From contig JBOHRW010000224.1 in assembly GCA_050732935.1 (NCBI GenBank), forward strand, positions 1 to 64,000: a stretch of 64,000 bases of DNA, written 5' to 3'. The position numbers and the translations under genes are program-made. Below are positions 42,577 through 50,410 of the stretch, piece after piece (position 1 is the stretch's first letter; every line of letters starts with the position of its first letter). Source of the stretch: DASRVA01 sp050732935 (GTDB lineage Bacteria > Gemmatimonadota > Gemmatimonadetes > JACCXV01 > JAHWKZ01). A model generated the notes under the pieces. The model was not told the DNA's origin. It did not search any database and saw nothing but the letters and a program-made list of their open reading frames with translations.

Positions 42577-43407
42577 ATGACCCGTCGTCAATTCCTGGCT
42601 GCGCTCGCCGGCGGCGCCTTCGTCGCTTCCGGCGTCGACGCTTTCGCGATCGAGCCCGGCCGGCTGACCGTGACCCGTCACGCGTTCGGCGCGGGTGACG
42701 GGGGCGGCGCGTCCGGCGCGGGCGGCGGAGCCACTCTGCGGCTCGTCCAGCTCACCGACCTCCACCTGCACGAGGTCGGCGACCACGAGGCCGAGGTGGC
42801 GCGGGCGGTGCGGCGGCTCGAGCCCGATCTGGTCCTCTGCACCGGGGACATGATCGAGCGCGAGGAGGACCTGGGTCTCCTCGGGGCCTTCCTGGACCTC
42901 CTCGATCCGGATACTCGCAAGCTGGGGATCTTCGGCAACTGGGAGCGCTGGGCGAAGATCGATCCCGCCCGGCTGGCCGAAGTCTACAAAGGGCGCAACG
43001 GCCGCCTGCTCGTGAACGAGACGTTCCAGGAAACGCACGGCGGGCGGCCCTACGCGATCACCGGGCTCGACGACCTGGCTCGCGGCCGCCCCGATCTCGA
43101 TCGGGCTGTGGAAGGTGTCGATCCCGGGCCGAACCACCTCCTCCTCGAGCACTGTCCAGCCTTCCGCGATGCGATCCCCGACGGCTCCGGACCGGGGTGG
43201 ATGCTGGCCGGGCACACACATGGGGGACAGATCACGCTGTTCGGCTGGGCGCCCGTGCGACCCCATGGGAGCGGCCGCTACGTGGCGGGCTGGTATCGGG
43301 ATGCAAGGCCCGCCATGTACGTCTGCCGCGGCATCGGGACGGTGGGGATCCCGGCCCGCTTCTTCGCGCCGCCCGAGGTGGCGGCGTTCGACTGGAGGCT
43401 GGCATGA
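42577..43407 (+). CDS. Tat-exported metallophosphoesterase
   Basis: The 276-residue protein has a Tat-like signal (MTRRQFLAALAGGAFVASGV). The five calcineurin-type metal motifs are in order: TDLHLHEVG (D-x-H), CTGDMIE (GD), GNWER (GN-E/D variant), LLEHCPAF and AGHTHGGQITLFG (GHTHGGQ). It is close to YkuE/YaeI-type phosphodiesterases that act on phospholipids or UDP-lipids outside the cytoplasm. It follows the ETF-QO gene after 13 bases. Confidence 0.9.
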   Translation: MTRRQFLAALAGGAFVASGVDAFAIEPGRLTVTRHAFGAGDGGGASGAGGGATLRLVQLTDLHLHEVGDHEAEVARAVRRLEPDLVLCTGDMIEREEDLGLLGAFLDLLDPDTRKLGIFGNWERWAKIDPARLAEVYKGRNGRLLVNETFQETHGGRPYAITGLDDLARGRPDLDRAVEGVDPGPNHLLLEHCPAFRDAIPDGSGPGWMLAGHTHGGQITLFGWAPVRPHGSGRYVAGWYRDARPAMYVCRGIGTVGIPARFFAPPEVAAFDWRLA

Positions 43408-43423
43408 AGCGACCTGGGCCGGC

Positions 43424-45118
43424 ATGAAGGACCTCGAAGCCCGCCTGGCGAGATGGGTCGAAGCCGGGCTCGTCACCGAGGAGCAGGCGAGCGCGATCCG
43501 GGCGACCGAGCGAGCCGAGGGAGCGGCCTCGGGGAGCTCCCTGGCGGCGACCGCCCTCGGCTACCTCGGCGCGTCGGTAGCCCTGGTGGGCGGGGTGGTG
43601 GCCGCGTCGCGAAGCTGGTCCGAGATGGGGACGGGATCGCGGCTCGCCCTCACCGGCGGCGCCACGCTGCTCCTCCTGGTGGCGGGGTGGGTCGCCCGTC
43701 GATGCGACCACCCGGCGCTCCGCTCCCTCGACGGCTTCCTCTGGTTTCTCTCGGCCGGCGGCGCGGCGTTCACGGCCGGGCTGGTGGGTCACGACGTGCT
43801 CGAGATGGAAGGGCGCTCGGTGGTGCTCCTGGCGGGCTCCGCGACCGCGCTGTGGGCCCTTCCCCTGTGGCGGATTCGCCCCGGGCCGCTCCAGGAGATC
43901 GCCGTGGTCGTCGGGCTGGCCGTCTTCGTCGAGGCGCTCCTGCATCACCTGCCGGGCCCTCCCGACGAGCTCCACGGCCTTCCGCTGTGGGGACTCGGAG
44001 CGGTCTGGGCCCTGCTCGCGTGGGGCAGGCTGCTCCCCGAACGCCGAAGCTCGTTCCCGCTCGCGGGGGTCGCGCTGCTCCTCGGTGCTCAGATCCTGTC
44101 GTTCGGCTGGCGAGACGCCGGACTGGCCTTGGGCGTAGGCACCGCGGTCACACTCCTGGCGGCCAGCGTCGGGCTGAAGTCCATGCTGCCCCTCGGCTTC
44201 GGCGCCGCCGGCGTGCTTCTGTTCCTCCCGCAGATCGTCTTCGAGTACCTGGGCGACACGCTGGGGGTGCCGTTGGCCTTGCTGGTCTGCGGCGTGGCGC
44301 TCCTCGGGGCGGCGCTCCTGACGGCACGGCTCAAGGGGACGGTCCGGGAGGAGGTTCCGGCGGAGAGCCGGGTCGGGGGCGGGGGGGTTAGGAGGCGGGC
44401 GGCATACGCCGCGATCGGGACGGTCCTGGTCGTCGCCGGCGCGGTATGGGTTTTCGGCGTGGCCCCGCTTCCCGACTATCCGTCGCTGGCCGCCCACCCC
44501 GACCCGTCGATCCCCGGCCGGGTCGCCTTCCTGCGTTGGGGGACGGCGCCCTGCCTGTTCGTCGTCCCGGCCAGCGGGGGCGAGCCGCGTCGGCTGCGCT
44601 GCGCGAACGGGGAAGAGGATGCGGACTGGTTGGGCGGCCCGCTGGGCTGGACCGGGGACCGGAGGATCGTCGTCCACGCGTTTGGTCCTTCCGGCCCCCG
44701 GGCTCTGGTTCTCGACCCGGAAACCGGCCGCGTGATCGAGCGCATCCAGATCGACGAGCCGCTCTTCTCCCGTCCCCTGCCGGCGGACGGGAGCGTCGGT
44801 CCCGCTGGCGCTCGGCTTCTGGTAAATCGCTCCGACAGGGCGGCGACCCTGGGGATCGCTCCGCCCGACGGCTCCCCGCTCGAGGTCGCCCGCGTCACCG
44901 GCCCGCCTGGGTACGCGTTCACCGACGCGCACTGGTCGAGTGACGGCGAGTGGATTCTGATCCGCGACTCGAACCAGAACCTGCTCGTCGCCCGCGCCCG
45001 GGAGGGTGCCCCCGTTTGGCTGCTGGCGGAGCGCGTCACCGGACCCTACGCCTGGCACGTGCCCGGGCTCGCCGCGCACGCGGTCGACCTCGATTCGCTG
45101 CGCGCCGCGGCCCGATGA
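43424..45118 (+). CDS. DUF2157-like membrane protein with C-terminal beta-propeller-like domain
   Basis: The 564-residue protein starts with a short helical head (LEARLARWVEAGLVTEEQAS), as in DUF2157 proteins, then about 11 hydrophobic helices to residue 345. The C-terminal 210 residues resemble TolB-like propeller repeats (RVAFLRWGTAPCLFVVPASG and AHWSSDGEWILIRDSNQNLL). The fusion is unusual, and no function is known. ATG 43424 follows the phosphoesterase stop by 16 bases, next to a short direct repeat (GGCATGAAG at 43401 and 43421). The end overlaps the next gene as ATGA. Confidence 0.8.
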   Translation: MKDLEARLARWVEAGLVTEEQASAIRATERAEGAASGSSLAATALGYLGASVALVGGVVAASRSWSEMGTGSRLALTGGATLLLLVAGWVARRCDHPALRSLDGFLWFLSAGGAAFTAGLVGHDVLEMEGRSVVLLAGSATALWALPLWRIRPGPLQEIAVVVGLAVFVEALLHHLPGPPDELHGLPLWGLGAVWALLAWGRLLPERRSSFPLAGVALLLGAQILSFGWRDAGLALGVGTAVTLLAASVGLKSMLPLGFGAAGVLLFLPQIVFEYLGDTLGVPLALLVCGVALLGAALLTARLKGTVREEVPAESRVGGGGVRRRAAYAAIGTVLVVAGAVWVFGVAPLPDYPSLAAHPDPSIPGRVAFLRWGTAPCLFVVPASGGEPRRLRCANGEEDADWLGGPLGWTGDRRIVVHAFGPSGPRALVLDPETGRVIERIQIDEPLFSRPLPADGSVGPAGARLLVNRSDRAATLGIAPPDGSPLEVARVTGPPGYAFTDAHWSSDGEWILIRDSNQNLLVARAREGAPVWLLAERVTGPYAWHVPGLAAHAVDLDSLRAAAR

Positions 45119-45819
45119 GGCGGGCGGTTTCGATCGTGAGCAGCCGCTGGCTGGTGGCCCGCGGAGCGGCCTGGGTGCGGCGGCGACGGAGGGCCCATCG
45201 ACCGTTCGCCCAGCCGCTCGCGGCGGACCTGCGCCGGGCCTTCGAGCCCTACTTCGAGCCGGCGACGCTGGAGGCGACGAGGGTGCACCGTGTTCCGCGC
45301 ATCGATCCTCCGTGGCCGGTGGCGGTCGCGGGTCGCCTGCGCCCACTCTCGCTCGACTTCGGCCACGTCTGGGGAATCACCTACATCGACACGGTCGTGA
45401 TGGCGACCGACGTCCTCGACGAGACCCGGTTGGAGGAGTGCCTCTTCCACGAGTGCGTGCACGTGGCGCAGTATCGCCTCCACGGGCTGAACGGCTTCAT
45501 CGAGCGGTACGTGCGGGAGTGGGCGGAGGCCGGCTGGCGCTATCGGGGGATCGACCTGGAGCGCGAGGCCTACTCCCTCCAGCGCCGCTACGCGGCCGGG
45601 GGCGTGTTTCGGGTCGCGGACGAGCTGGTGCCGCAACCGCAGCCGTGCGACGGCCCGACCGCGGAGCCCCTCAGTACGGATAGAACGCATAGAACAATGC
45701 CGAAAGGCCGCCCAGCACCCACATCCCAGCCCTCACCTCGGAGGCCTGGCCGGTCAGGGACTTCAGCAGGACGTGGCTCAGGAAGCCCGCCGTCAGGCCG
45801 ATCCCCAGGTCGTAGGTGA
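45115..45819 (+). CDS. Putative zinc metallopeptidase-like protein (HExxH variant)
   Basis: The 234-residue protein contains LFHECVHVAQYRLHGLNGFI (near residue 105), an HExxH zinc motif, followed by an ERYVREWAEAGW helix and EREAYSLQRRYAAGG with the possible third ligand Glu. This layout recalls DUF4157-type putative metallopeptidases. A basic N-terminus without a clear signal peptide is present. The final 50 residues (Ser/Pro/Arg/Gly-rich) lie antisense inside the NCS2 gene (149-base overlap) and look like translation past a lost stop near 45680. ATGA overlap couples it to the DUF2157 gene. Confidence 0.68.
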   Translation: MRRAVSIVSSRWLVARGAAWVRRRRRAHRPFAQPLAADLRRAFEPYFEPATLEATRVHRVPRIDPPWPVAVAGRLRPLSLDFGHVWGITYIDTVVMATDVLDETRLEECLFHECVHVAQYRLHGLNGFIERYVREWAEAGWRYRGIDLEREAYSLQRRYAAGGVFRVADELVPQPQPCDGPTAEPLSTDRTHRTMPKGRPAPTSQPSPRRPGRSGTSAGRGSGSPPSGRSPGRR

Positions 45820-46948
45820 AGCTCATGAGGGCGATGGTGAGGAAAGCGGGCACGAGCTCGACCGGGTCGTCGAAGGGAAGCCCCGCGACCGGCTCCAGCA
45901 TCAGCATGCCGACCATGACCAGGGCCGGCCCGTAGGCCGCGGCCGGAACGGCCGAGAGGAGGGGCGCGAAGAAGAGGGCCGCCAGGAACCAGAGCGCCGT
46001 GACCAGGGCCGTCCGCCCGGTCCGCCCACCGGCCTCGATCCCGGCCGCCGACTCGATGTACGTCCCCGTCGTCGTCGTCCCCAGAAGCGCCCCCGCCACC
46101 GTGGCCAGCGCGTCGCACTGGAGGACACGCTCCATGCCTGGGAAACGGCCCTCCTCATCGAGAAGATCCGTCTTCCATGCCAGGCCGAGGACGGTCCCGA
46201 TCGTGTCCACCAGGTCGAGCACGAAGACCGTCAGGATGACCGACGCGAAGCCCCACGTGAAGGCGGCCCCGATGTCCAGGGCAAGGAAGGTGGGACCGAG
46301 GTCCGGGGGCGCGCTCATGATTCCCTCGGGCAGGGGAGACAGGCCGAGGAGCATGGCGGTCGCCGCGGTGGCGAGGATGGCGAGCAGGATGCCCCCCGGG
46401 ACGCGCAACAAATGCAGCAGGACCATGAGCGTGAAGCCGGCGACGGCGACCATGACCGCGGGATCGCGGAGATCCCCGACGCGGACGGGAACATCCCCCG
46501 CCCCGCTCGCCACGATCCCCATCGTGGTCAAGCCGATGAAGGCCAGGAAGAGCCCGATCCCGACCGCGAACGAGCGCTTGAGACTGTCGGGGATCGAATC
46601 GGCAAGCCACTGGCGGGTTTTGAAGAGCGAGAGGAGCGTGAAGAGCGAGCCGCCGATGAAGACGGCCCCCAGGGCGGTCTGCCAGGGATGGCCCAGCACG
46701 CCGACCACCGTATAGGCGATGAACGCGTTCTGGCCCATGTAGGGGGCGACCGCGAACGGGCGCCGCGCCCAGACGCCCATCAGCAGGGTGCCGAAAGCGG
46801 CGCTCAGGATGGTGGCCACCATCGACGGACCGAAGGGGATCCCGGCCGCCTCGAGGATCTTGGGATTGACGACGATGATGTAGGCCATCGTCGCGAACGT
46901 CGTCGTGCCCGCCAGCGCCTCGCGACGCCATATTCCCCAGCGCTCCAT
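45671..46948 (-). CDS. NCS2-family purine permease (AzgA-like)
   Basis: The 425-residue membrane protein has 12 or more hydrophobic segments and the hallmark motifs of guanine/hypoxanthine permeases: ATMAYIIVVNPKILEAAGIP, APYMGQNAFIAYTVVG, DLVDTIGTVLGLAWKTDLLD and GTTTTGTYIESAAGIEAGGR. It probably takes up adenine, guanine or hypoxanthine by proton symport. ATG 46948 has GGAAGGAGG at good spacing. The gene is convergent with the putative metallopeptidase gene, and their ends overlap by 149 bases. It is divergent from the DUF4870 gene. Confidence 0.93.
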   Translation of the reverse strand: MERWGIWRREALAGTTTFATMAYIIVVNPKILEAAGIPFGPSMVATILSAAFGTLLMGVWARRPFAVAPYMGQNAFIAYTVVGVLGHPWQTALGAVFIGGSLFTLLSLFKTRQWLADSIPDSLKRSFAVGIGLFLAFIGLTTMGIVASGAGDVPVRVGDLRDPAVMVAVAGFTLMVLLHLLRVPGGILLAILATAATAMLLGLSPLPEGIMSAPPDLGPTFLALDIGAAFTWGFASVILTVFVLDLVDTIGTVLGLAWKTDLLDEEGRFPGMERVLQCDALATVAGALLGTTTTGTYIESAAGIEAGGRTGRTALVTALWFLAALFFAPLLSAVPAAAYGPALVMVGMLMLEPVAGLPFDDPVELVPAFLTIALMSFTYDLGIGLTAGFLSHVLLKSLTGQASEVRAGMWVLGGLSALFYAFYPY

Positions 46949-47067
46949 GCCGCCTCCTTCCGGTCGCTTCTGCGACGGGGTTCGGCCCCGGCGGGAGATC
47001 GCCGCTGCGATCTGCCGGAAGCCCCTTATATTGGGGCCGTCGCAATTCACCCGAAAGGAGGCACGAC

Positions 47068-47475
47068 TTGCACGATCAGCCCAGTTCGTCGGATACCGCG
47101 GGCATGGACCCCCGCCTGGCGGGGCTCCTCTCGTACCTCGTCCCCCCCATCACCGGGATCATCTTCTTCCTGATCGAGAAGCGTGACGACGTCGTGCGCT
47201 GGCACGCGGCGCAGTCGATCGTCTTCGGTATCGCCTGGATCGCTGTCTGGATCCTGTTCACGATCTTGTCGACGGTCTTGTCCACCGTGATCCCGTTCCT
47301 GGGCTGGATCTTCGGCTTCCTGATGATGATCGTGCTGGCGTTGGGTGGCCTCATCCTGTGGGTCGTCTGCCTGATCAAGGGCTACTCCGGCCAGAAGTGG
47401 CGGATGCCCGTTCTGGCGCCGTACGCCGACAAGATCTACGGCTCGGGCGCCGCTCCGGGAGGTTCATCGGTCTGA
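47068..47475 (+). CDS. DUF4870 family membrane protein
   Basis: The 135-residue protein has three or four hydrophobic segments: LAGLLSYLVPPITGIIFFLI, then AAQSIVFGIAWIAVWILFTI and FGFLMMIVLALGGLILWVVC, with EKRDDVVRWHAAQS between them. This is the DUF4870 pattern; the function is unknown. The start is TTG 47068, fixed by GAAAGGAGG at 47053-47061, 6 bases upstream. The TGA at 47473-47475 overlaps the proposed CTG start of ppa. Confidence 0.85.
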   Translation: MHDQPSSSDTAGMDPRLAGLLSYLVPPITGIIFFLIEKRDDVVRWHAAQSIVFGIAWIAVWILFTILSTVLSTVIPFLGWIFGFLMMIVLALGGLILWVVCLIKGYSGQKWRMPVLAPYADKIYGSGAAPGGSSV

Positions 47476-48023
47476 CCGCCAACGTCCTGCACCCGTGGCA
47501 CTCGGTCGAGCCGGCGTTCGACGGCAGGACGGTGACCGCGGTGGTCGAGATTCCGCAGGGAGGCAACCAGAAGTACGAGGTCGACAAGGCGACCGGGCTG
47601 CTGCGGCTCTCGAGGGTGCTGTTCTCGGCTTTCGAGTACCCGTTCAACTACGGCTTCATACCGCAGACCCTGGCCCTCGACGACGACCCACTGGACATCC
47701 TCGTGGTCGGTCTCCCGGCGGAGTCGCTGTCTCTCCTGACCGCGCGTCCGGTGGGCATGCTGCGGATGTTGGACGAGGGGGAGACCGACGACAAGATCCT
47801 GGCCGGACCCGCCCACGATCCACGCTACGACGAGATCGAGGACCTGGAGGACATGGCCGATCACAGCCTGAAGGAGCTGCACCACTTCTTCACCCATTAC
47901 AAGGAGCTGGAGGAGAAGGAGACCTTGGTGACGGAGTGGCTCGATCGCGAAGCGGCGTGCCGGGAGATCCAGGCCAGCCTCGACCGGTACGGCGCCCGGT
48001 TCGGCGATTCCGGGCCGGGCTGA
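47472..48023 (+). CDS. ppa: Inorganic pyrophosphatase (family I)
   Basis: The 183-residue soluble enzyme hydrolyses PPi to drive biosynthesis. Motifs are VEIPQGGNQKYEVDKATGLL, FEYPFNYGFIPQTLALDDDP with metal ligands in DDDPLDILVVG, and KELHHFFTHYKELE at the C-terminus. The protein begins LTANVLHPWHSVEP. No ATG, GTG or TTG lies near. GGGAGG (47457-47462) is 9 bases before CTG 47472, which overlaps the upstream TGA as CTGA. ATC 47466 is only 3 bases from the ribosome site. CTG is therefore proposed. Confidence 0.94.
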   Translation: MTANVLHPWHSVEPAFDGRTVTAVVEIPQGGNQKYEVDKATGLLRLSRVLFSAFEYPFNYGFIPQTLALDDDPLDILVVGLPAESLSLLTARPVGMLRMLDEGETDDKILAGPAHDPRYDEIEDLEDMADHSLKELHHFFTHYKELEEKETLVTEWLDREAACREIQASLDRYGARFGDSGPG

Positions 48024-48030
48024 GGGCGCG

Positions 48031-48414
48031 ATGTTGCGCGTCTCGGCCGCCCGCTTCGAGCGTCTCGTGCAGCGGGCGCTGAACCGCCTGCCTCGCGACT
48101 TCCAGGATCACCTCGAGAACGTCAGCGTGGTGATCGCCGAAGCACCCGATCGCGAGCTTCTCGAGTCGATGGGCTTCGATCCCGACGATCCCGAGGACAC
48201 GCTGTTCGGGCTCTACGAAGGCGTTCCGCTGATCGAGCGCCGGCACGATGACGTCCTGCTGCCCGACCAGATCACCATCTTCCGGCGCCCGCTCCTCGAG
48301 TGGGCCGAAAGCGAGGAGGAGATCGTGGAGGAGGTGCGGGTCACCGTCCTGCACGAGATCGGCCACTTCTTCGGACTCGACGAGGACCGGCTGGACGAGC
48401 TGGGATACGGATGA
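48031..48414 (+). CDS. Zincin-like metallopeptidase family protein
   Basis: The 127-residue protein ends with the zinc motif VTVLHEIGHFFGLDEDRL preceded by ITIFRRPLLEWAESEEEI, the pattern of the small metallopeptidase family PF06262 (minimal zincins). A D-rich segment (MGFDPDDPEDTLFGLYEGVP) is also family-typical. It is cytoplasmic, and the substrate is unknown. It follows ppa by 7 bases and overlaps the TrkH gene as ATGA. Confidence 0.88.
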   Translation: MLRVSAARFERLVQRALNRLPRDFQDHLENVSVVIAEAPDRELLESMGFDPDDPEDTLFGLYEGVPLIERRHDDVLLPDQITIFRRPLLEWAESEEEIVEEVRVTVLHEIGHFFGLDEDRLDELGYG

Positions 48415-49751
48415 GACGGATCGAGCCGCCGATCCTGCTCGTCGTCTCCTTCGGCGCCCTGATCCTCGTCGGGACGGTTCTGCTGAGCCTTCCGGTGTCG
48501 TGGGGGGTGGGGCGCCGGATCGGGACGCTGGACGCTCTGTTCACGGCCACCTCCGCGGTCTGCGTCACGGGCCTGATCACCGTGGACACGGCCCGCGCAT
48601 GGTCCCCCTTCGGCCAGGGCGTGATCCTGATCCTGATCCAGCTCGGCGGGCTCGGCATCCTGACCTTCTCGACCTTCTTCATGCTGCTGCTCGGCCGGTC
48701 GGTTTCGCTGACCCAGCGGAGCATCCTCACGCGGACGCACGGCCGGTTGACCCATATCCATGTGCGCGAGCTGCTGACCCGGATCGTCACCTACGCGCTG
48801 GTCGTCGAGGCCGTGGGTGCCGTGCTGCTGTCGATCGCCTTCGCGCGCGATGCCGGGCTCGCGAGCGGGATCTGGCGCGGTGTCTTCCACGCCGTCTCCG
48901 CCTTCTGCAACGCCGGCTTTTCGCTCTTCTCCGACAGTCTCGAGGGCTACGCCGGCTCGTGGGTCGTGAACCTGGTCGTCATGGGTCTCATCCTGCTGGG
49001 CGGGCTGGGCTTCATCGTCATCGCCGACCTCGAGTCCCAGGCTCGTCACCCGCGACTGAGAATCTCCCTCCACAGCAAGGTCGTTCTGACGACGACCGGC
49101 ATACTGCTCGTCGGGGCAGCGCTCGGCTTCCTCTTCTTCGAGTACAACAACGTCCTGCGGGGGCGCCCGTGGAACGAGACGCTGCTCGTGACCCTCTTCC
49201 AATCCGTCACGCCCCGGACGGCCGGCTTCAACACCGTCCCTTACGACCGGCTCACGAACTCGACTCTCATGATGACGATCATCCTCATGTTCATCGGCGG
49301 CTCGCCGGGATCGGCGGCCGGGGGGATCAAGACGAGCACGGCCGCGATCCTGATCGGTGTGCTGATTTCGCGCGCGAAAGGGATGCGCCACGCGACCCTG
49401 TTCCATCGCACCGTTCCCGAGCGAGTGGTGGGGGAGGCCGTCGCCATCGTGCTCCTCTCGGTCCTCGTCGTCATGGGCATGACCTTCGTCTTGCAGTGGA
49501 CGGAGCTCCACGATCTGGCCCATCCCGGGGTGCGCGGAGACTTTCTCGCGCTCAACTTCGAGGCGGTGTCGGCCTTCGGAACGGTCGGGCTATCAATGGG
49601 CGAGACCACGGGACTGCGAGCGAGCAGCAAGCTCGTGATCATCCTGCTCATGTTCGTGGGGCGGCTGGGTCCGCTGACCGTCGCCGTAGCGATGGGCCGA
49701 CGGCGGCGGGTCGAGTACCAGTACGCTGAAGAGGGGGTTCTGGTCGGATGA
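48411..49751 (+). CDS. TrkH/KtrB-type potassium transporter subunit
   Basis: The 446-residue membrane protein contains the repeated membrane-pore-membrane units of Trk/Ktr channels. Selectivity-filter segments are TSAVCVTGLIT, AFCNAGFSLFSD, QSVTPRTAGFNTV and AFGTVGLSMG. SPGSAAGGIKTSTAAILIGV is also diagnostic. It is close to the KtrB size. It takes up K+ and needs the TrkA/KtrA partner encoded next (ATGA overlap). The real ATG is 48411, at the ATGA overlap with the zincin gene. Confidence 0.94.
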   Translation: MRRIEPPILLVVSFGALILVGTVLLSLPVSWGVGRRIGTLDALFTATSAVCVTGLITVDTARAWSPFGQGVILILIQLGGLGILTFSTFFMLLLGRSVSLTQRSILTRTHGRLTHIHVRELLTRIVTYALVVEAVGAVLLSIAFARDAGLASGIWRGVFHAVSAFCNAGFSLFSDSLEGYAGSWVVNLVVMGLILLGGLGFIVIADLESQARHPRLRISLHSKVVLTTTGILLVGAALGFLFFEYNNVLRGRPWNETLLVTLFQSVTPRTAGFNTVPYDRLTNSTLMMTIILMFIGGSPGSAAGGIKTSTAAILIGVLISRAKGMRHATLFHRTVPERVVGEAVAIVLLSVLVVMGMTFVLQWTELHDLAHPGVRGDFLALNFEAVSAFGTVGLSMGETTGLRASSKLVIILLMFVGRLGPLTVAVAMGRRRRVEYQYAEEGVLVG

Positions 49752-50410
49752 TGCGCGTCGTGATCATGGGGCTCGGGAACTTCGGCTACTACTTCACCCG
49801 CCGGCTCAGCATGCAGAAATTGGAGGTCCTGGCCATCGACATGGACAAGGAGGCGGTCGACCACGTGGTCGGGTTCGTGACCGACGCGGTGGTGGGCGAT
49901 GTCACCGACCGGGAGCTCCTCGACGAGCTGGACGTCGGTTCCGCCGACTACGTCATCGTTTCGCTGGGTGACGAGCACATGGATCCCTCGGTCCTGGCCA
50001 CCCTCCACAGTCGCTCGCTGGGTGCCAAGAACGTCTATGTCAAGGCGATCTCGGACGACCACGCGCGGATCCTGGAGCTGATCGGCGCCACCCGGGTCAT
50101 TCACCCCGAGCGCGAGGTCGCGGAGTCGCTGGCCGAGGCGCTCGGGAAGCCCAACGTCCTCGACTTCATCCCGCTCGGGGAGGAGTACTCGATCGTCGAG
50201 TTCGAGCCGCCAACGGGATTCGTGGGCAAGACCCTGGCGGAGCTCAACCTGCGGAGCCGCTATGGCGTGACGGTAATCGGGATCAAGGAATACCTGTCCG
50301 GCACGCGGCGCATGAATCCGCCATCGGATCTGGTCATAAATGACGACGTCTCGTTGCTGATCATGGGTAGGGGCGATCAGGTGGCGCGGCTCCAGAAGGA
50401 CGTGGGCTGA
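49748..50410 (+). CDS. TrkA/KtrA-type potassium uptake regulatory subunit
   Basis: The 220-residue protein has an RCK N domain with Rossmann GLGNFGYYFTRRLS and the acidic strand end LAIDMDKEAV, and an RCK C domain (EFEPPTGFVGKTLAELNLRS). One RCK unit of this length matches KtrA, which binds ATP/ADP or NAD and gates the membrane subunit. The ATG overlaps the TrkH-type stop as ATGA. The 3' end overlaps the convergent ArnT-like gene by 50 bases. Confidence 0.94.
   Translation: MMRVVIMGLGNFGYYFTRRLSMQKLEVLAIDMDKEAVDHVVGFVTDAVVGDVTDRELLDELDVGSADYVIVSLGDEHMDPSVLATLHSRSLGAKNVYVKAISDDHARILELIGATRVIHPEREVAESLAEALGKPNVLDFIPLGEEYSIVEFEPPTGFVGKTLAELNLRSRYGVTVIGIKEYLSGTRRMNPPSDLVINDDVSLLIMGRGDQVARLQKDVG

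Noticed and set aside
43401..43432. Short direct repeat GGCATGAAG as possible attachment site.
   Set aside because: Too short, no integrase nearby, and explained by a small duplication at a gene junction.
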